This document shows, one piece after another, positions 17,274 to 25,984 of a stretch of 64,000 bases of DNA; the stretch's first letter is position 1; each line of letters starts with the position of its first letter. The DNA is taken from the NCBI GenBank assembly GCA_001593865.1, contig LUCB01000010.1, forward strand, positions 1-64,000. The letters run 5' to 3'. Source of the stretch: Candidatus Bathyarchaeota archaeon B24 (GTDB taxonomy: Archaea; Thermoproteota; CALKCG01; B24). Under the pieces are notes generated by a model, which saw nothing but the letters and a program-made list of their open reading frames with translations, had not been told where the DNA came from and did no database searches. The position numbers and the translations under genes are program-made.

Positions 17274-18245
17274 GTGCCCCTACTCGATATCATAGACCTC
17301 AAGAAGTACTTTGAGGTTAAGAGAGGGATTTTCGGTAGCAAAGGCTATGTGAAGGCCGTAGACGGAGTGAGCCTATCCCTAGAGAGGGGTGAGTCTGTCT
17401 CCATAGTGGGTGAGAGTGGCTGCGGGAAGACCACGCTGGGTAAAACCATACTTAGGCTCTACGAGCCTACCGATGGTAAAATAGTGTTTGACGGTAAAGA
17501 TATAACTCATCTAACCTGGAAGGAGCTCAGCTGGTATAGAAGGGAAACAGGTTTAGTCCAGCAAGACCCCTCGGGTGCGCTACCCTCGTTTATGACGGTT
17601 AAAAGGATTTTAGAGGAGCCTCTGATAATCCACAAGGTTAAGGATAAAGAGGAGAGGAGGGAGAGGATTTATAAGGTTTTAGAGCAGGTTAAGCTGACCC
17701 CGGTTGAGGACTTCCTCGAGAAGTATCCTCATATGCTCAGCGGTGGGCAACAGCAGAGGCTCGTGATCGCGAGGTCTATAATTTTAAGGCCAAAGCTTAT
17801 AATCGCTGATGAGCCTGTTTCCATGCTAGATGCATCTGTGAGGGTGGAGATACTTAAACTGTTACAGAATCTTCAGAGGGATTATAGGTTAAGCATCATA
17901 TACATCACCCATGACCTCTCGACTACAAGGTACTTCTCCGAGAGGATATGCATAATGTATGCCGGGCACATAGTCGAGAGCGCTGAGACTAGGGAGCTGT
18001 TAACCAACCCCTTACATCCGTATACGAGAGCTCTTTTAAACGTCATACCGGACCCCGACCCGTCTAACCGCTTCATAATCAGGGAGGTGCCGGCTGGTGA
18101 GCCTCCAAACCTGCTGAACCCCCCTCCGGGATGCCGTTTTAGCCCTAGATGTCGAAACATCATGAATGGACTGTGCGACGTTAAGGAGCCTCCTGTGGTC
18201 GAGGTTCGTAAAGGACATTTCGTGAAGTGTTGGCTTTATGTTTAG
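17274..18245 (+). CDS. Peptide-type ABC transporter ATPase, DppF/OppF family
   Basis: 323-aa ATPase with Walker A GESGCGKTT, signature LSGGQQQR, Walker B LIIADEPVSMLD, H-loop ITHDLST and the C-terminal Cys motif CRFSPRCRNIMNGLC. The GTG start at 17274 follows GAGGTG (17263-17268) by five bases. The Q-loop reads VQQDPSGALPS. Fifth gene of the second importer operon. Confidence 0.93.
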   Translation: MPLLDIIDLKKYFEVKRGIFGSKGYVKAVDGVSLSLERGESVSIVGESGCGKTTLGKTILRLYEPTDGKIVFDGKDITHLTWKELSWYRRETGLVQQDPSGALPSFMTVKRILEEPLIIHKVKDKEERRERIYKVLEQVKLTPVEDFLEKYPHMLSGGQQQRLVIARSIILRPKLIIADEPVSMLDASVRVEILKLLQNLQRDYRLSIIYITHDLSTTRYFSERICIMYAGHIVESAETRELLTNPLHPYTRALLNVIPDPDPSNRFIIREVPAGEPPNLLNPPPGCRFSPRCRNIMNGLCDVKEPPVVEVRKGHFVKCWLYV

Positions 18246-18450
18246 ATTTAATCTGCAGAAGGAGCACGTAGAGATAGCGGTCGGAGGGGCTCTCCTATTC
18301 ATAAGTTTCTTCCTATCCTTCCTAATGGTGATCCGCATCATAGGGGCGTCGTTCGTCCTCTGCTTTCTCCTCTTATCATCGTCGCTCGCAGGTTTGATCA
18401 TCGGGCTTCACGGAATATATGGGCTATGGATTCGACGCCGCAGGAGATAG
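18238..18450 (+). CDS. Small two-helix membrane protein
   Basis: 70-aa protein with two hydrophobic helices (VEIAVGGALLFISFFLSFLM and the following stretch to ~63) and a polybasic tail RRRRR. ATG 18238 overlaps the stop of the DppF-type gene by eight bases, so it is translationally coupled to the second importer. I recognise no family; a small accessory or stability subunit of the importer is a reasonable guess from position alone. Confidence 0.55.
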   Translation: MFRFNLQKEHVEIAVGGALLFISFFLSFLMVIRIIGASFVLCFLLLSSSLAGLIIGLHGIYGLWIRRRRR

Positions 18451-18526
18451 CGGCTAAGCGGGTGATAGATCAGAGCCTACGGCGATCGAGATGGTTAAAT
18501 ATTTGAGTGGATCTAATCCTACTGTC

Positions 18527-19246
18527 ATGCCCTGTAGTAGACGTAAAGTCGAGGAAGACTTGGTCTTCTGCCCATACCTTCTAGGCTGTGTCAGAGAGAA
18601 TGCTCCCATATGCCGGCTATGCACGTGGAACGACCCGGTAAAGGAGGAGGAGCTGTACTACAAGTTCATGAAGCATCTAGAGGAGGTTAAGGCTAACCTG
18701 GCTAGGAAAGAGCCTGCCCAGATAGACGAGTTCTGGTGGGAGGCTAGGGTTAAGCTGCCTGAAGTCAAGGCCACCCCTCCACCCCCTTCTAAGCCTGAGG
18801 TGGCCGAGCCTTTAGAGGCTAAGCCTCCCCCACCTTCTAAGCCTGTGAAAAAGAGACCTGCCAAGGCTCCTAAGCCTAGTCTGACGATAGACTACCATCT
18901 TAAACGCGTTTCAGACGACCTTAAGGAAGTTCTTATGAAGCTTAGGGGTGAGATATTCAAACTCGACGTGGATGTCGAGGAGAAGGTTAACCGCACCTTC
19001 ATAGGCTATAGGAGCAGTAAGACGAAGTACTACTTCGCAAACGTGAGGGTTCTACCGCTTAAGCATGAGATAGAGGTTAGGTTCCGCTCAGGTGGACCGG
19101 TCGAGGATCCTGAGGGGTGGAGTAAACCTATACCGAAGAGCTTCGACACACCTATGGATAGGAGGGTTAGGATACAGAGACCCGAGCAGATACCCTACGT
19201 CATGAACCTTCTGAAGCAGGCCTACAGAAACCTGACGGCTTCTTAG
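18527..19246 (+). CDS. Cys-rich N-terminus protein with Pro-rich linker, unknown function
   Basis: About 239 aa. The first ~35 residues hold five cysteines (PCSR, FCPYLLGC, PICRLC) suggesting a zinc or Fe-S site. A proline-rich linker with repeats of PPPPSKPxxxEPLEAK type spans ~80-125, followed by a soluble C-terminal domain of ~115 residues. An in-frame ATG exists at 18491, but TTAAATATTT (18498-18507) fits a TATA box ~25 nt before ATG 18527, so the leaderless start at 18527 is preferred. No family recognised; the linker suggests two independently folded units. Confidence 0.6.
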   Translation: MPCSRRKVEEDLVFCPYLLGCVRENAPICRLCTWNDPVKEEELYYKFMKHLEEVKANLARKEPAQIDEFWWEARVKLPEVKATPPPPSKPEVAEPLEAKPPPPSKPVKKRPAKAPKPSLTIDYHLKRVSDDLKEVLMKLRGEIFKLDVDVEEKVNRTFIGYRSSKTKYYFANVRVLPLKHEIEVRFRSGGPVEDPEGWSKPIPKSFDTPMDRRVRIQRPEQIPYVMNLLKQAYRNLTAS

Positions 19247-19347
19247 ACGTCTGTACGACGGATGGACGGCTTACCTTAGCCCGTCATAACCCTAGATAAT
19301 TTCTATGGATACGTCGGTCGACCCCCTCCCTCTAGGTTTTCCATGAT

Positions 19348-19366
19348 AAATTACCCGAGGTAATTT
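19348..19366. terminator. Perfect hairpin between convergent genes
   Basis: AAATTACC-CGA-GGTAATTT is a perfect 8-bp stem with a three-base loop, followed by TTTT on the plus strand and preceded by AT-rich sequence on the minus strand. It lies in the 166-bp gap between the convergent genes ending at 19246 and 19413; a bidirectional terminator is the simplest reading. Nothing else is seen in that gap. Confidence 0.45.
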
Positions 19367-19412
19367 TCTAGGTGGGTCGTCAAAAATAGAAGGTTATCGT
19401 GTCAGGAGTAGG

Positions 19413-22256
19413 CTACTCGACGTATATCGCTGGTCTACGTGGCCTTGAGAGTTTAGCCCTGGACCTCGGGTCGTATACGTCTGGGTCGTCTTCGCCGTAG
19501 ACCAAGACCTCTGCTTTAAGCTCCCTCTCTAGAAAGCCTTTAACCTCCTCAAGCAGCTTACGTTCATGTTCAGCCCCGAGCTTAACCCATGAGGACAAAC
19601 GGCCTCTATCTATCTTAGGCAACGATTCCAGCAGAGTCTTGACGAACCTAGCTAGGGTGGCTTTATCGACGTCGAGCTCTTTAAACCTGGATAGAGCTTC
19701 TCTGACCGTGGGGGTCTTCGGCTCGCTTAGGACATCTCTGTAGACCTTCCACTTCCATGAAGCCGCGACATAGTAGACTATCCTGGAGGGCTTACCTGGG
19801 ACGACTCTGAATATGCTTTTCGTATCCTCGATCAGGCTTCGAACGAATTCTTCACCCATCTCAGCCTCCTCGTCGACCAGCGTCTGGTCGGGTTTAGGCC
19901 ACTCCGCCTTGCAAACCAAACCCGGCATACCGAGTATGCTCCAAACCTCCTCGGCCGTGTAGGGGGCTAAGGGCGCCAGCAGCCTAGCCCTAACCTCCAG
20001 ATACCTCTTCAAGACACTTGAGGACTCCTCCGCCTCCTTCAGGCTTGAACAGCCCTTTCTCCTGAGGAACCAGCTCAGGTCGTTATCCATCTGGTACAGC
20101 ACCATCTGGGTAGCCCTTCTTATGTCGAGGTTCTCCAAGGCCTCGGTGGTCTCCTCGACCACCCTTTGAAGCCTACTCATGAGCCATCTCTCGGCTCTAT
20201 CCCACTTAGGCTCCTTATCGGGCATGGATGCTACGACCCGATACTGCGTACGGATCTTCTCCAAGAAGTCTCTGACAGACTTGGCGAGCGTAAGGCTGAA
20301 GTTGGCGTCTTGAAGCAGACCCGCCGTCGAGACGACCGCTATCCTCAACGCGTCTGCACCGTATTCCCTTATAGCCTCTCTAAGCGGTATTATGTTGCCT
20401 AGGCTCTTGGACATCTTACGCCCCTCCATGAGGACGCTGCCGTTAACCACTATCTGCCTAGGCCAGAGCTCCCTAGGGAATATCGCTACGTGGTTGAATA
20501 TGAAGAACGTCAAGTGGTTCGGCACCAGGTCTCTGCCCGAATGCCTACTGTCTAATGGATAGAAGTATAGAAACTCTCTTCTAATCTGCTCGACCACCTC
20601 GGGTCTCGCCCTTATGGAGGACGCCACTTCTTCGAGGTCGCCTAAGCCTAGAAACACGTAGTCGAAGAACTTATCGTTCAGCCTCGTAGGGTCGATCAAA
20701 CCCATGTTTATGTACTTAGACACTATGTAGTACGCCATGTAGATCGTGCTATCCGACAGAGACTCTATTATCCAGCTCTCATCCCAGGGAAGCTTCGTAC
20801 CCAAACCCCTCTGCCTAGCGCACGCCCTCTCCCTAAGCCAGTCGACGACGTTGTTGAACTCCAACCTAAGCTCCTCTGGGACTATCCGCATGGAGCTTAG
20901 ACACTCGTATGCTAGAGACTTCCACTCCGGGTTCCCGTAGTCTAGGAACCACTGGTTCTCCAGTATTTTGACGACGCATTCCGCACCGCATCTACAGTAT
21001 ACCTTGTCGACGAGCTCGTATACGACTCTCGCATCACCCTTGCTCAGCAGCTCCTCCTTCACGCGTTCTCTAGCTTCCGAAACACGCATACCCGAGTACT
21101 TACCGGTGTTCTCCAGCATCACACCGGTGGATAGCTCACGCCTATAGAGCTCTCTAGTCGCCTCGTCAAGCTTCTTGTCGGTTTGGGTTTTGATACCCAT
21201 CCTCTCGCAGATGTCGGCAGCCGGGATGTCTCCGAATCCCCTAACCTTGATGATCGTGATGGGCTTTATGTCCAAACCCATTCTCTCTCTGATCTCCTTA
21301 AGCGCCATGTAGTCGTACGGGGCATGGCTCGGCACAGACATCACGACTCCGGTGGCGTGGCCTGAGTCGACGAAATCGGCCGCCAGTATGGGAACTGCCT
21401 CACCGGTCATGGGGTTCACGGCTTCCCTACCGACGAGCTCTGAACCCTTGAAGACCTCTAAAACCTTTACCTTAAGGTTCTGATACTTGAGCTTCTCAGA
21501 GGCTTTCAAACCGATTATCCAGTTCTCCCCGTCGACCACGGCTTTGACGTAGTCTGCCCGCGGGTTTACCCATATGTTTGTAACCCCGAAGACCGTCTCA
21601 GGTCTGAGGGTCGCCGTCGGTAGGTACCATTCCCCCATCCTAAACTTTATGGCGACGAACTCCGCTATCTCAGGCTCGACGTCGCCCTTGGTGTCGTGCA
21701 TCCCGACCGGGTTTTCGCAGCTCGGACACCACCCCACAGGATGCGTTCCTACCTTAATATACCCCCTCTCCCTGAGCTTCCGGAACTGCCACTGGATAAA
21801 CCTGCTGTAGCCTGGGTCTATGGTCGTGAACTCCCTCCTCCAGTCTATCGAGTAACCCATCTCCTTCATACCGGTTTTTATCTCCTCGTGGAAGTATCTA
21901 GCCATCTTAAGCGGGTCCTCAAGCTCCTTAAGCCTCTCCCTAGGCACCTTGTACAGCCTGACGAACAGGTCTATGAGCTCCTCATCCCCTGCGGCTAGCC
22001 TCTTAGCCATCGCTAGTACCGGTGTACCCGTGTAGTGGAAGGCCATAGGTAACAGTGCCTGGAATCCTCTCATCCTCTTGTAGCGGGCGTAGATGTCGGC
22101 TATCGTGTAGGTTCTACCATGACCCACGTGCTGGGGGCTGTTTGGATACGGATATGCGACGGTTAGGTAGAACTTAGGCTTAGAAGGGTCTGGGTCTATC
22201 TCGTATACCCTCTCCCTCTCCCAGACTCTACGCCACTTCTCCTCGATAGACCGCAC
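19413..22256 (-). CDS. leuS: Leucyl-tRNA synthetase
   Basis: Class I aminoacyl-tRNA synthetase charging tRNA-Leu. The HIGH-type motif appears as SPQHVGHGRTYTIADIYARY, the KMSKS motif as GRKMSKSLGNI; a long editing insertion lies between and the anticodon-binding and C-terminal domains follow, in the archaeal/eukaryal order. Open reading extends up to ATG 22328, but CTTTATAATAA around 22305-22315 looks like its TATA box, putting the transcript start near 22285; a start at GTG 22256 (reading VRSIEEKWRRVW, the usual beginning of the family) is therefore preferred. Start remains uncertain by up to 24 codons. Confidence 0.93.
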   Translation of the reverse strand: MRSIEEKWRRVWERERVYEIDPDPSKPKFYLTVAYPYPNSPQHVGHGRTYTIADIYARYKRMRGFQALLPMAFHYTGTPVLAMAKRLAAGDEELIDLFVRLYKVPRERLKELEDPLKMARYFHEEIKTGMKEMGYSIDWRREFTTIDPGYSRFIQWQFRKLRERGYIKVGTHPVGWCPSCENPVGMHDTKGDVEPEIAEFVAIKFRMGEWYLPTATLRPETVFGVTNIWVNPRADYVKAVVDGENWIIGLKASEKLKYQNLKVKVLEVFKGSELVGREAVNPMTGEAVPILAADFVDSGHATGVVMSVPSHAPYDYMALKEIRERMGLDIKPITIIKVRGFGDIPAADICERMGIKTQTDKKLDEATRELYRRELSTGVMLENTGKYSGMRVSEARERVKEELLSKGDARVVYELVDKVYCRCGAECVVKILENQWFLDYGNPEWKSLAYECLSSMRIVPEELRLEFNNVVDWLRERACARQRGLGTKLPWDESWIIESLSDSTIYMAYYIVSKYINMGLIDPTRLNDKFFDYVFLGLGDLEEVASSIRARPEVVEQIRREFLYFYPLDSRHSGRDLVPNHLTFFIFNHVAIFPRELWPRQIVVNGSVLMEGRKMSKSLGNIIPLREAIREYGADALRIAVVSTAGLLQDANFSLTLAKSVRDFLEKIRTQYRVVASMPDKEPKWDRAERWLMSRLQRVVEETTEALENLDIRRATQMVLYQMDNDLSWFLRRKGCSSLKEAEESSSVLKRYLEVRARLLAPLAPYTAEEVWSILGMPGLVCKAEWPKPDQTLVDEEAEMGEEFVRSLIEDTKSIFRVVPGKPSRIVYYVAASWKWKVYRDVLSEPKTPTVREALSRFKELDVDKATLARFVKTLLESLPKIDRGRLSSWVKLGAEHERKLLEEVKGFLERELKAEVLVYGEDDPDVYDPRSRAKLSRPRRPAIYVE

Positions 22257-22393
22257 ATCCGAAGCAATAAAAAGGTCACCGGTAAGGATAACGACTCCCA
22301 TTATTATTATAAAGCTTTCCCCTCTCACTCTGATGGATCAACACCCTTGACGTCAGAAACCTATTTAAACCCATGAGACATCCGTTTTATCTC

Positions 22394-22470
22394 GGGATGA
22401 TGAGGGAGGTGATCTCTAAGCCTCGAAAGGCTTACGGCGAGGCTTTGACGTCAGCCCGATAAGCTGACCC
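22394..22470 (+). ncRNA. Candidate small RNA with own promoter (C/D-like ends) or 21-codon ORF
   Basis: TTTAAA at 22364-22369 sits ~27 nt before GGG 22394-22396. The putative transcript begins GGG then ATGATGA (C-box consensus, 22397-22403) and ends CTGA (D-box, 22464-22467) then CCC (22468-22470), so GGG/CCC could form the terminal stem of a kink-turn. Inside, TAAGCCT-CGAA-AGGCTTA is a perfect 7-bp hairpin, and T-rich sequence follows at 22477-22482. Against a classic C/D guide: the C-to-D distance is 60 nt and no clear D'/C' pair is seen. The same stretch opens a leaderless 21-codon ORF from ATG 22397. Confidence 0.35.
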
Positions 22471-23238
22471 CTATACATTTTTCGACGATAACTCCCTACA
22501 GGCTTTAACCACCGCGTATGCGACTCTCTTCTCGGAGCTGGCGACTACATCCGAGTCGAACATAGGCTTCCAATCCCCAGAATAAAGCTCATCCGTCACC
22601 GTAACGACGCCGGCAAGCTTAACTCCCCTCCTCATACCGACCGCCATCAAAGCGGTCATCTCCATATCGACCACCAGTACACCCATGTCTGAATACTCTC
22701 TGACCTTGGACAAAGTTTCCATAAAAGGCGCGTCGGTACTCCATATACCCCCGGTCTTAAAATCCAACCCCGCCTCGGCCAGGGATTTTTCCAACGTCCT
22801 CAAAGCCGACGGGTCTGGTTTAACCATGACGTCAGGTTCTACGTAATGATAGCTCACCCCCTCCTCCCTCAAACCCCAGGTGGGAACCACGACATCCCCG
22901 GCTTTAACCTCCCTTTTTATCGACCCCGCCGCACCCATAACCATGAAATACTTTACACCACCGGCTACTAGAATCTCCATCAACATCGCCGAAGCAGCCG
23001 AGCCGAAATATGACTGGAAGACTCCCACCTCGCCGGACATTACGGCCCTGAGGCATCCCAGCGGAACCCGTTCAAGCCCTTCATAACGGTCTAACGCGTC
23101 TTTTACAAGGGTAAAGGCTTCAGACGTAAACGTTATGATGGCTGCTCTTAAGCCGTATCGTTTAACCGTATCCGAGAACCGGGTGGGCTTTACGATAGAC
23201 TCCTCGTCTGGCTTAACCGTCCTTATGAACCCGATCAT
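22471..23238 (-). CDS. Nucleoside phosphorylase, uridine/purine phosphorylase superfamily
   Basis: 255-aa cytoplasmic enzyme of the PNP/UDP phosphorylase fold, which cleaves nucleosides with phosphate to base and ribose-1-phosphate. The central GAAGSIKREVKAGDVVVP stretch and the downstream VVDMEMTALMAVGMRRG segment (phosphate/ribose-binding Glu region) match the uridine-phosphorylase branch. A TTTAAATA element near 23276-23283 serves as TATA box and may be shared with the divergent gene at 23313. Likely a nucleoside-salvage enzyme, consistent with the BMP-type importer at 39-44 kb. Base specificity cannot be assigned. Confidence 0.82.
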   Translation of the reverse strand: MIGFIRTVKPDEESIVKPTRFSDTVKRYGLRAAIITFTSEAFTLVKDALDRYEGLERVPLGCLRAVMSGEVGVFQSYFGSAASAMLMEILVAGGVKYFMVMGAAGSIKREVKAGDVVVPTWGLREEGVSYHYVEPDVMVKPDPSALRTLEKSLAEAGLDFKTGGIWSTDAPFMETLSKVREYSDMGVLVVDMEMTALMAVGMRRGVKLAGVVTVTDELYSGDWKPMFDSDVVASSEKRVAYAVVKACRELSSKNV

Positions 23239-23312
23239 CGCAGGGCTAATTTCCCGAACGTTGTTAATAGCGTTTATTTAAACCCCCGTCTCTAAGGTCG
23301 CAGGGAAGAGGC

Positions 23313-23894
23313 ATGTCTAGAGACTCTGTAGACGCGTTACAGAGGGTTTTAAACCATATCCGAGGCTTAAGCGGTGTCTTAGCCTCAGAGGTCTTAACCC
23401 AACCGGATAAAGAGACCCTCATACGTCTTGAAGAGGAAGAGGAGGAAAGAGACTTTCTCGGGTTCAAACGCTACAACGAGGGTTTAAGGGAGGCGTTGAA
23501 CAGGGAGTACACGGTCGCGTTAGCCTATAGAAGCTCGGTTTTCCCCATGCCCCATAGACCACCCGTTAAACTAGTCTATCGTGGGACGGTCGTAGGTGAG
23601 ATGCTCTACGAGGGGGAGAAGCCGAGCTACACAGGTAGGTCTATCGAGCTGTTCGAGGGCTTCTTCCTATACCCAGACCTGTTGCCGAAGGACCCATCTG
23701 AGAAGAGGTTTGTGAAACTCGTTTACGCGAAGAGGTTTCCCACGTTTATAAGGGGTCTACCTTGGATAGAGGACCCCGTGTATGGTGAGCCTTCGCCTAA
23801 GGGGCATAGGTTTATCCTAGATAAGCTTAAAGTGGTGGCTGATTTTGAGGACCTAGCGACCGGGCTTATAGGGTTCAACCTCAAGAAACTATAA
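23313..23894 (+). CDS. Conserved-looking soluble protein, function unknown
   Basis: 193 aa, no membrane segment or signal. The N-terminal third is helical and acidic (RLEEEEEERDFLGFKRY), the remainder mixed with several Pro/Gly motifs (FPMPHRPPVKLVYRG, GLPWIEDPVYGEPSPKG). I recognise no family. Codon use and spacing are like its neighbours. It is divergent from the nucleoside phosphorylase with an intergenic region of 74 bp and 43 bp ahead of the aminotransferase gene on the same strand. Confidence 0.55.
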   Translation: MSRDSVDALQRVLNHIRGLSGVLASEVLTQPDKETLIRLEEEEEERDFLGFKRYNEGLREALNREYTVALAYRSSVFPMPHRPPVKLVYRGTVVGEMLYEGEKPSYTGRSIELFEGFFLYPDLLPKDPSEKRFVKLVYAKRFPTFIRGLPWIEDPVYGEPSPKGHRFILDKLKVVADFEDLATGLIGFNLKKL

Positions 23895-23937
23895 ATCGGT
23901 ATTCCTCCCTAAATAAAGTCTAACCAGGTGCGAGGTT

Positions 23938-25263
23938 ATGTGGACGAGTTACGTCAAAAAGTACGTCGAAAAGACCCCGGGTTCTAAGAGGCTCTACGAG
24001 AGGGCGGCGAGGCTCATACCAGGCGGCATATCGCACAACATAAGGTTCTACCCGCCCTACCCGCTCTACACGGTTAAAGCCAAAGGCTCGAGGCTCTGGG
24101 ATGTCGACGGAAACGTCTACACTGACTACTGGATGGCCCACATGGTCTTGATACTAGGCCACTCGCCAGAGCCTGTCCTGGAGTTCGTTAGAAACCAGGT
24201 CGAGAACGGTACTCACCTAGGGACTGTGAACCCCTACGCCGTAGAGCTTGCTGAGGCTATAATACGAAACGTGCCCTGTGCGGAGATGGTTAGGATTGGG
24301 TGCTCTGGAACCGAGGCGACTATGTACGCGGTTAGGTTAGCTAGGGCATACACGGGGAGGAGGGTCGTGGTTAAAGCCGAAGGTGGATGGCATGGCGGTA
24401 ACCCGATCCTACATAAAGCTGTTAGCCCGCCTTACGGTAAACCGGAGTCGCTGGGTATATTGGAGGAGGAGCAAAAGTACACTAGGGTTATGCCGGTTAA
24501 CGACATCGAGGGTACCGAGGAGGTTCTCAAGGAGTGTAGACGCGACCTCGCCTGCGTGATAGTGGAGCCTGTCCTAGGAGGCGGATGCATCCCCCTGGAT
24601 AGAGACTACCTGGTTTACCTGAGAGAGGTCTGCGATGAATACGGCGCTGTCCTGATATTCGACGAGGTTATAACAGGCTTCAGGCTGGGGCTTTCCGGTG
24701 GACAGGGCTTCTACAGGGTTACGCCTGATATGGCTACGTTTGGGAAGATAATAGGCGGGGGATTTCCGATAGGCGCCGTAGCGGGCCGGGCGGACCTATT
24801 GAAACTAGCCGACCCGACTTCTGGTAAGCCTAAGTGGGAGCGGTGCTGGACGGGCGGGGGGACGTTCTCCGGTAACCCCATATCCACCGGCGCGGGATTA
24901 GCCACGATAAGGTTTCTAGAGAAACACGCCGACGAGGTCTACGGTAAGATAAACAAGCTCGGCGAGATGGCTAGGACGGGTATAGACAAGGCCCTGGAGG
25001 GTCTGAAGGGTTTGAAGGCTAAGACGACAGGCGTCGGAAGCCTCCTACTCACGCACTTCCTAAAGGAAGGCGAGGACGTTAGGTCTTCGAGAGACCGTCT
25101 GAAGACAGACCAGGAGACGCAGGTAAACTTCTACTTAGCGCTTATGAATTATGGGATCTTCTTCCTACCCGGTCACACCGGCTCCATCTCATACGCGCAC
25201 AGCGAGGAAGACATAAAGATGCTCATAGAAGCCGTCGAGAAGATAGCGGAGGACACCTCATGA
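23938..25263 (+). CDS. PLP-dependent class-III aminotransferase, glutamate-1-semialdehyde aminomutase-like
   Basis: 441-aa fold-type I PLP enzyme. The PLP lysine lies in ATFGKIIGGGFPIGAVAG, the cofactor-contacting Asp in LIFDEVITGFR, and the N-terminus LYERAARLIPGGISHNIR is that of the HemL subgroup. HemL converts glutamate-1-semialdehyde to 5-aminolevulinate, but no other tetrapyrrole gene is nearby and many HemL-like enzymes act on other amino acids. The ATG overlap (25260) with the small membrane protein downstream suggests a specialised role. Family secure, substrate open. Confidence 0.8.
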   Translation: MWTSYVKKYVEKTPGSKRLYERAARLIPGGISHNIRFYPPYPLYTVKAKGSRLWDVDGNVYTDYWMAHMVLILGHSPEPVLEFVRNQVENGTHLGTVNPYAVELAEAIIRNVPCAEMVRIGCSGTEATMYAVRLARAYTGRRVVVKAEGGWHGGNPILHKAVSPPYGKPESLGILEEEQKYTRVMPVNDIEGTEEVLKECRRDLACVIVEPVLGGGCIPLDRDYLVYLREVCDEYGAVLIFDEVITGFRLGLSGGQGFYRVTPDMATFGKIIGGGFPIGAVAGRADLLKLADPTSGKPKWERCWTGGGTFSGNPISTGAGLATIRFLEKHADEVYGKINKLGEMARTGIDKALEGLKGLKAKTTGVGSLLLTHFLKEGEDVRSSRDRLKTDQETQVNFYLALMNYGIFFLPGHTGSISYAHSEEDIKMLIEAVEKIAEDTS

Positions 25264-25667
25264 GCGGCATAGACCTAGTGGTCAGAAACATAGAGCACCT
25301 AACCGTAAGCCTATCCAAGCTCTCTAAACTGAACGAGAGGCTTAAGGCCTTAGACAGGCTTCAGACACGTCTAACAGGGCTTGAAACGGTTTTCTCGAAA
25401 TATCCCGAGCTAAACATCGATGAGGTTAAAGACGCCCTGGTGAAGGTCTTGGAGAACCCTAGGCTGACTAACGCTCAAAAGGTCGCCGTCCTAGCTAAGA
25501 ACATCGAGACGTTCAGGAGGAAAGGATTCCTGAAAACGAGGAGGGACAGGGACCTCGTTAAGCTGGGCCTGATGATACTTATGCTTCCTGAGCCGACCCC
25601 GGTCACCGCGTTGATAGGTTTATCGCTCGTAGCGGCTGGTATGATGCATAAGAACATGAGAAAATAA
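25260..25667 (+). CDS. Small helical protein with C-terminal membrane segment
   Basis: 135 aa. Residues ~1-95 are predicted amphipathic helix (repeated L/K/E pattern such as LSKLSKLNERLKALDRLQTR), and ~100-130 form one or two hydrophobic helices (LGLMILMLPEPTPVTALIGL). The start overlaps the aminotransferase stop (ATGA), implying co-translation. No family recognised. It could tether the enzyme to the membrane; that is inference from coupling only. Confidence 0.5.
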   Translation: MSGIDLVVRNIEHLTVSLSKLSKLNERLKALDRLQTRLTGLETVFSKYPELNIDEVKDALVKVLENPRLTNAQKVAVLAKNIETFRRKGFLKTRRDRDLVKLGLMILMLPEPTPVTALIGLSLVAAGMMHKNMRK

Positions 25668-25735
25668 ACATCTAAGGTAGTCTTACCAGGTAAATTTTAT
25701 ATAACCAGGTAAATATGTTTTTTCTGGTGAATTAT

Positions 25736-25984
25736 TTGAACCAGGTTACCGTCGTTAAAGTAGGTAAGAAGGGGGCCGTGTATATACCTAAAAAAGTCAT
25801 TAAATCGCTCGGCATAAGCGAGGGTGATAGGGTTATAATGAGAATTAACGGTAGGAGGTTAATATTGGAATTCATACCTGATCCCTTGGCATTGGCCCTT
25901 AAGGTTAAAAAGTGGTCGAAGACTACCGTCGAAGAGTTTGAAAGAGAATCTGAGAGGGAGCAAGATGAGTTATACGGGTCTTAA
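25736..25984 (+). CDS. AbrB-family antitoxin (VapB-like)
   Basis: About 82 aa with an N-terminal SpoVT/AbrB swapped-hairpin domain (VTVVKVGKKGAVYIPKKVIK...GISEGDRVIMRINGRRLIL) and an acidic C-terminal tail that would wrap the toxin. TATA TTTATATAA at 25693-25702 suggests the transcript starts near 25725, which excludes the in-frame ATG 25715 and favours TTG 25736 after GGTGA. Overlaps the PIN-domain gene by 20 bp. Confidence 0.72.
   Translation: MNQVTVVKVGKKGAVYIPKKVIKSLGISEGDRVIMRINGRRLILEFIPDPLALALKVKKWSKTTVEEFERESEREQDELYGS

Noticed and set aside
19337-19352. A ~16-base stretch (TTTTCCATGATAAAT) also occurs within the MFS gene near 62686-62701.
   Set aside because: A 16-base match is expected about once by chance in a 64-kb window, and the contexts are unrelated (intergenic versus coding).
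22346-22454. TGACGTCA motif present twice around the candidate small RNA.
   Set aside because: The same 8-mer plus G also occurs inside the nucleoside phosphorylase coding region (near 22827), so it is not specific to the element.
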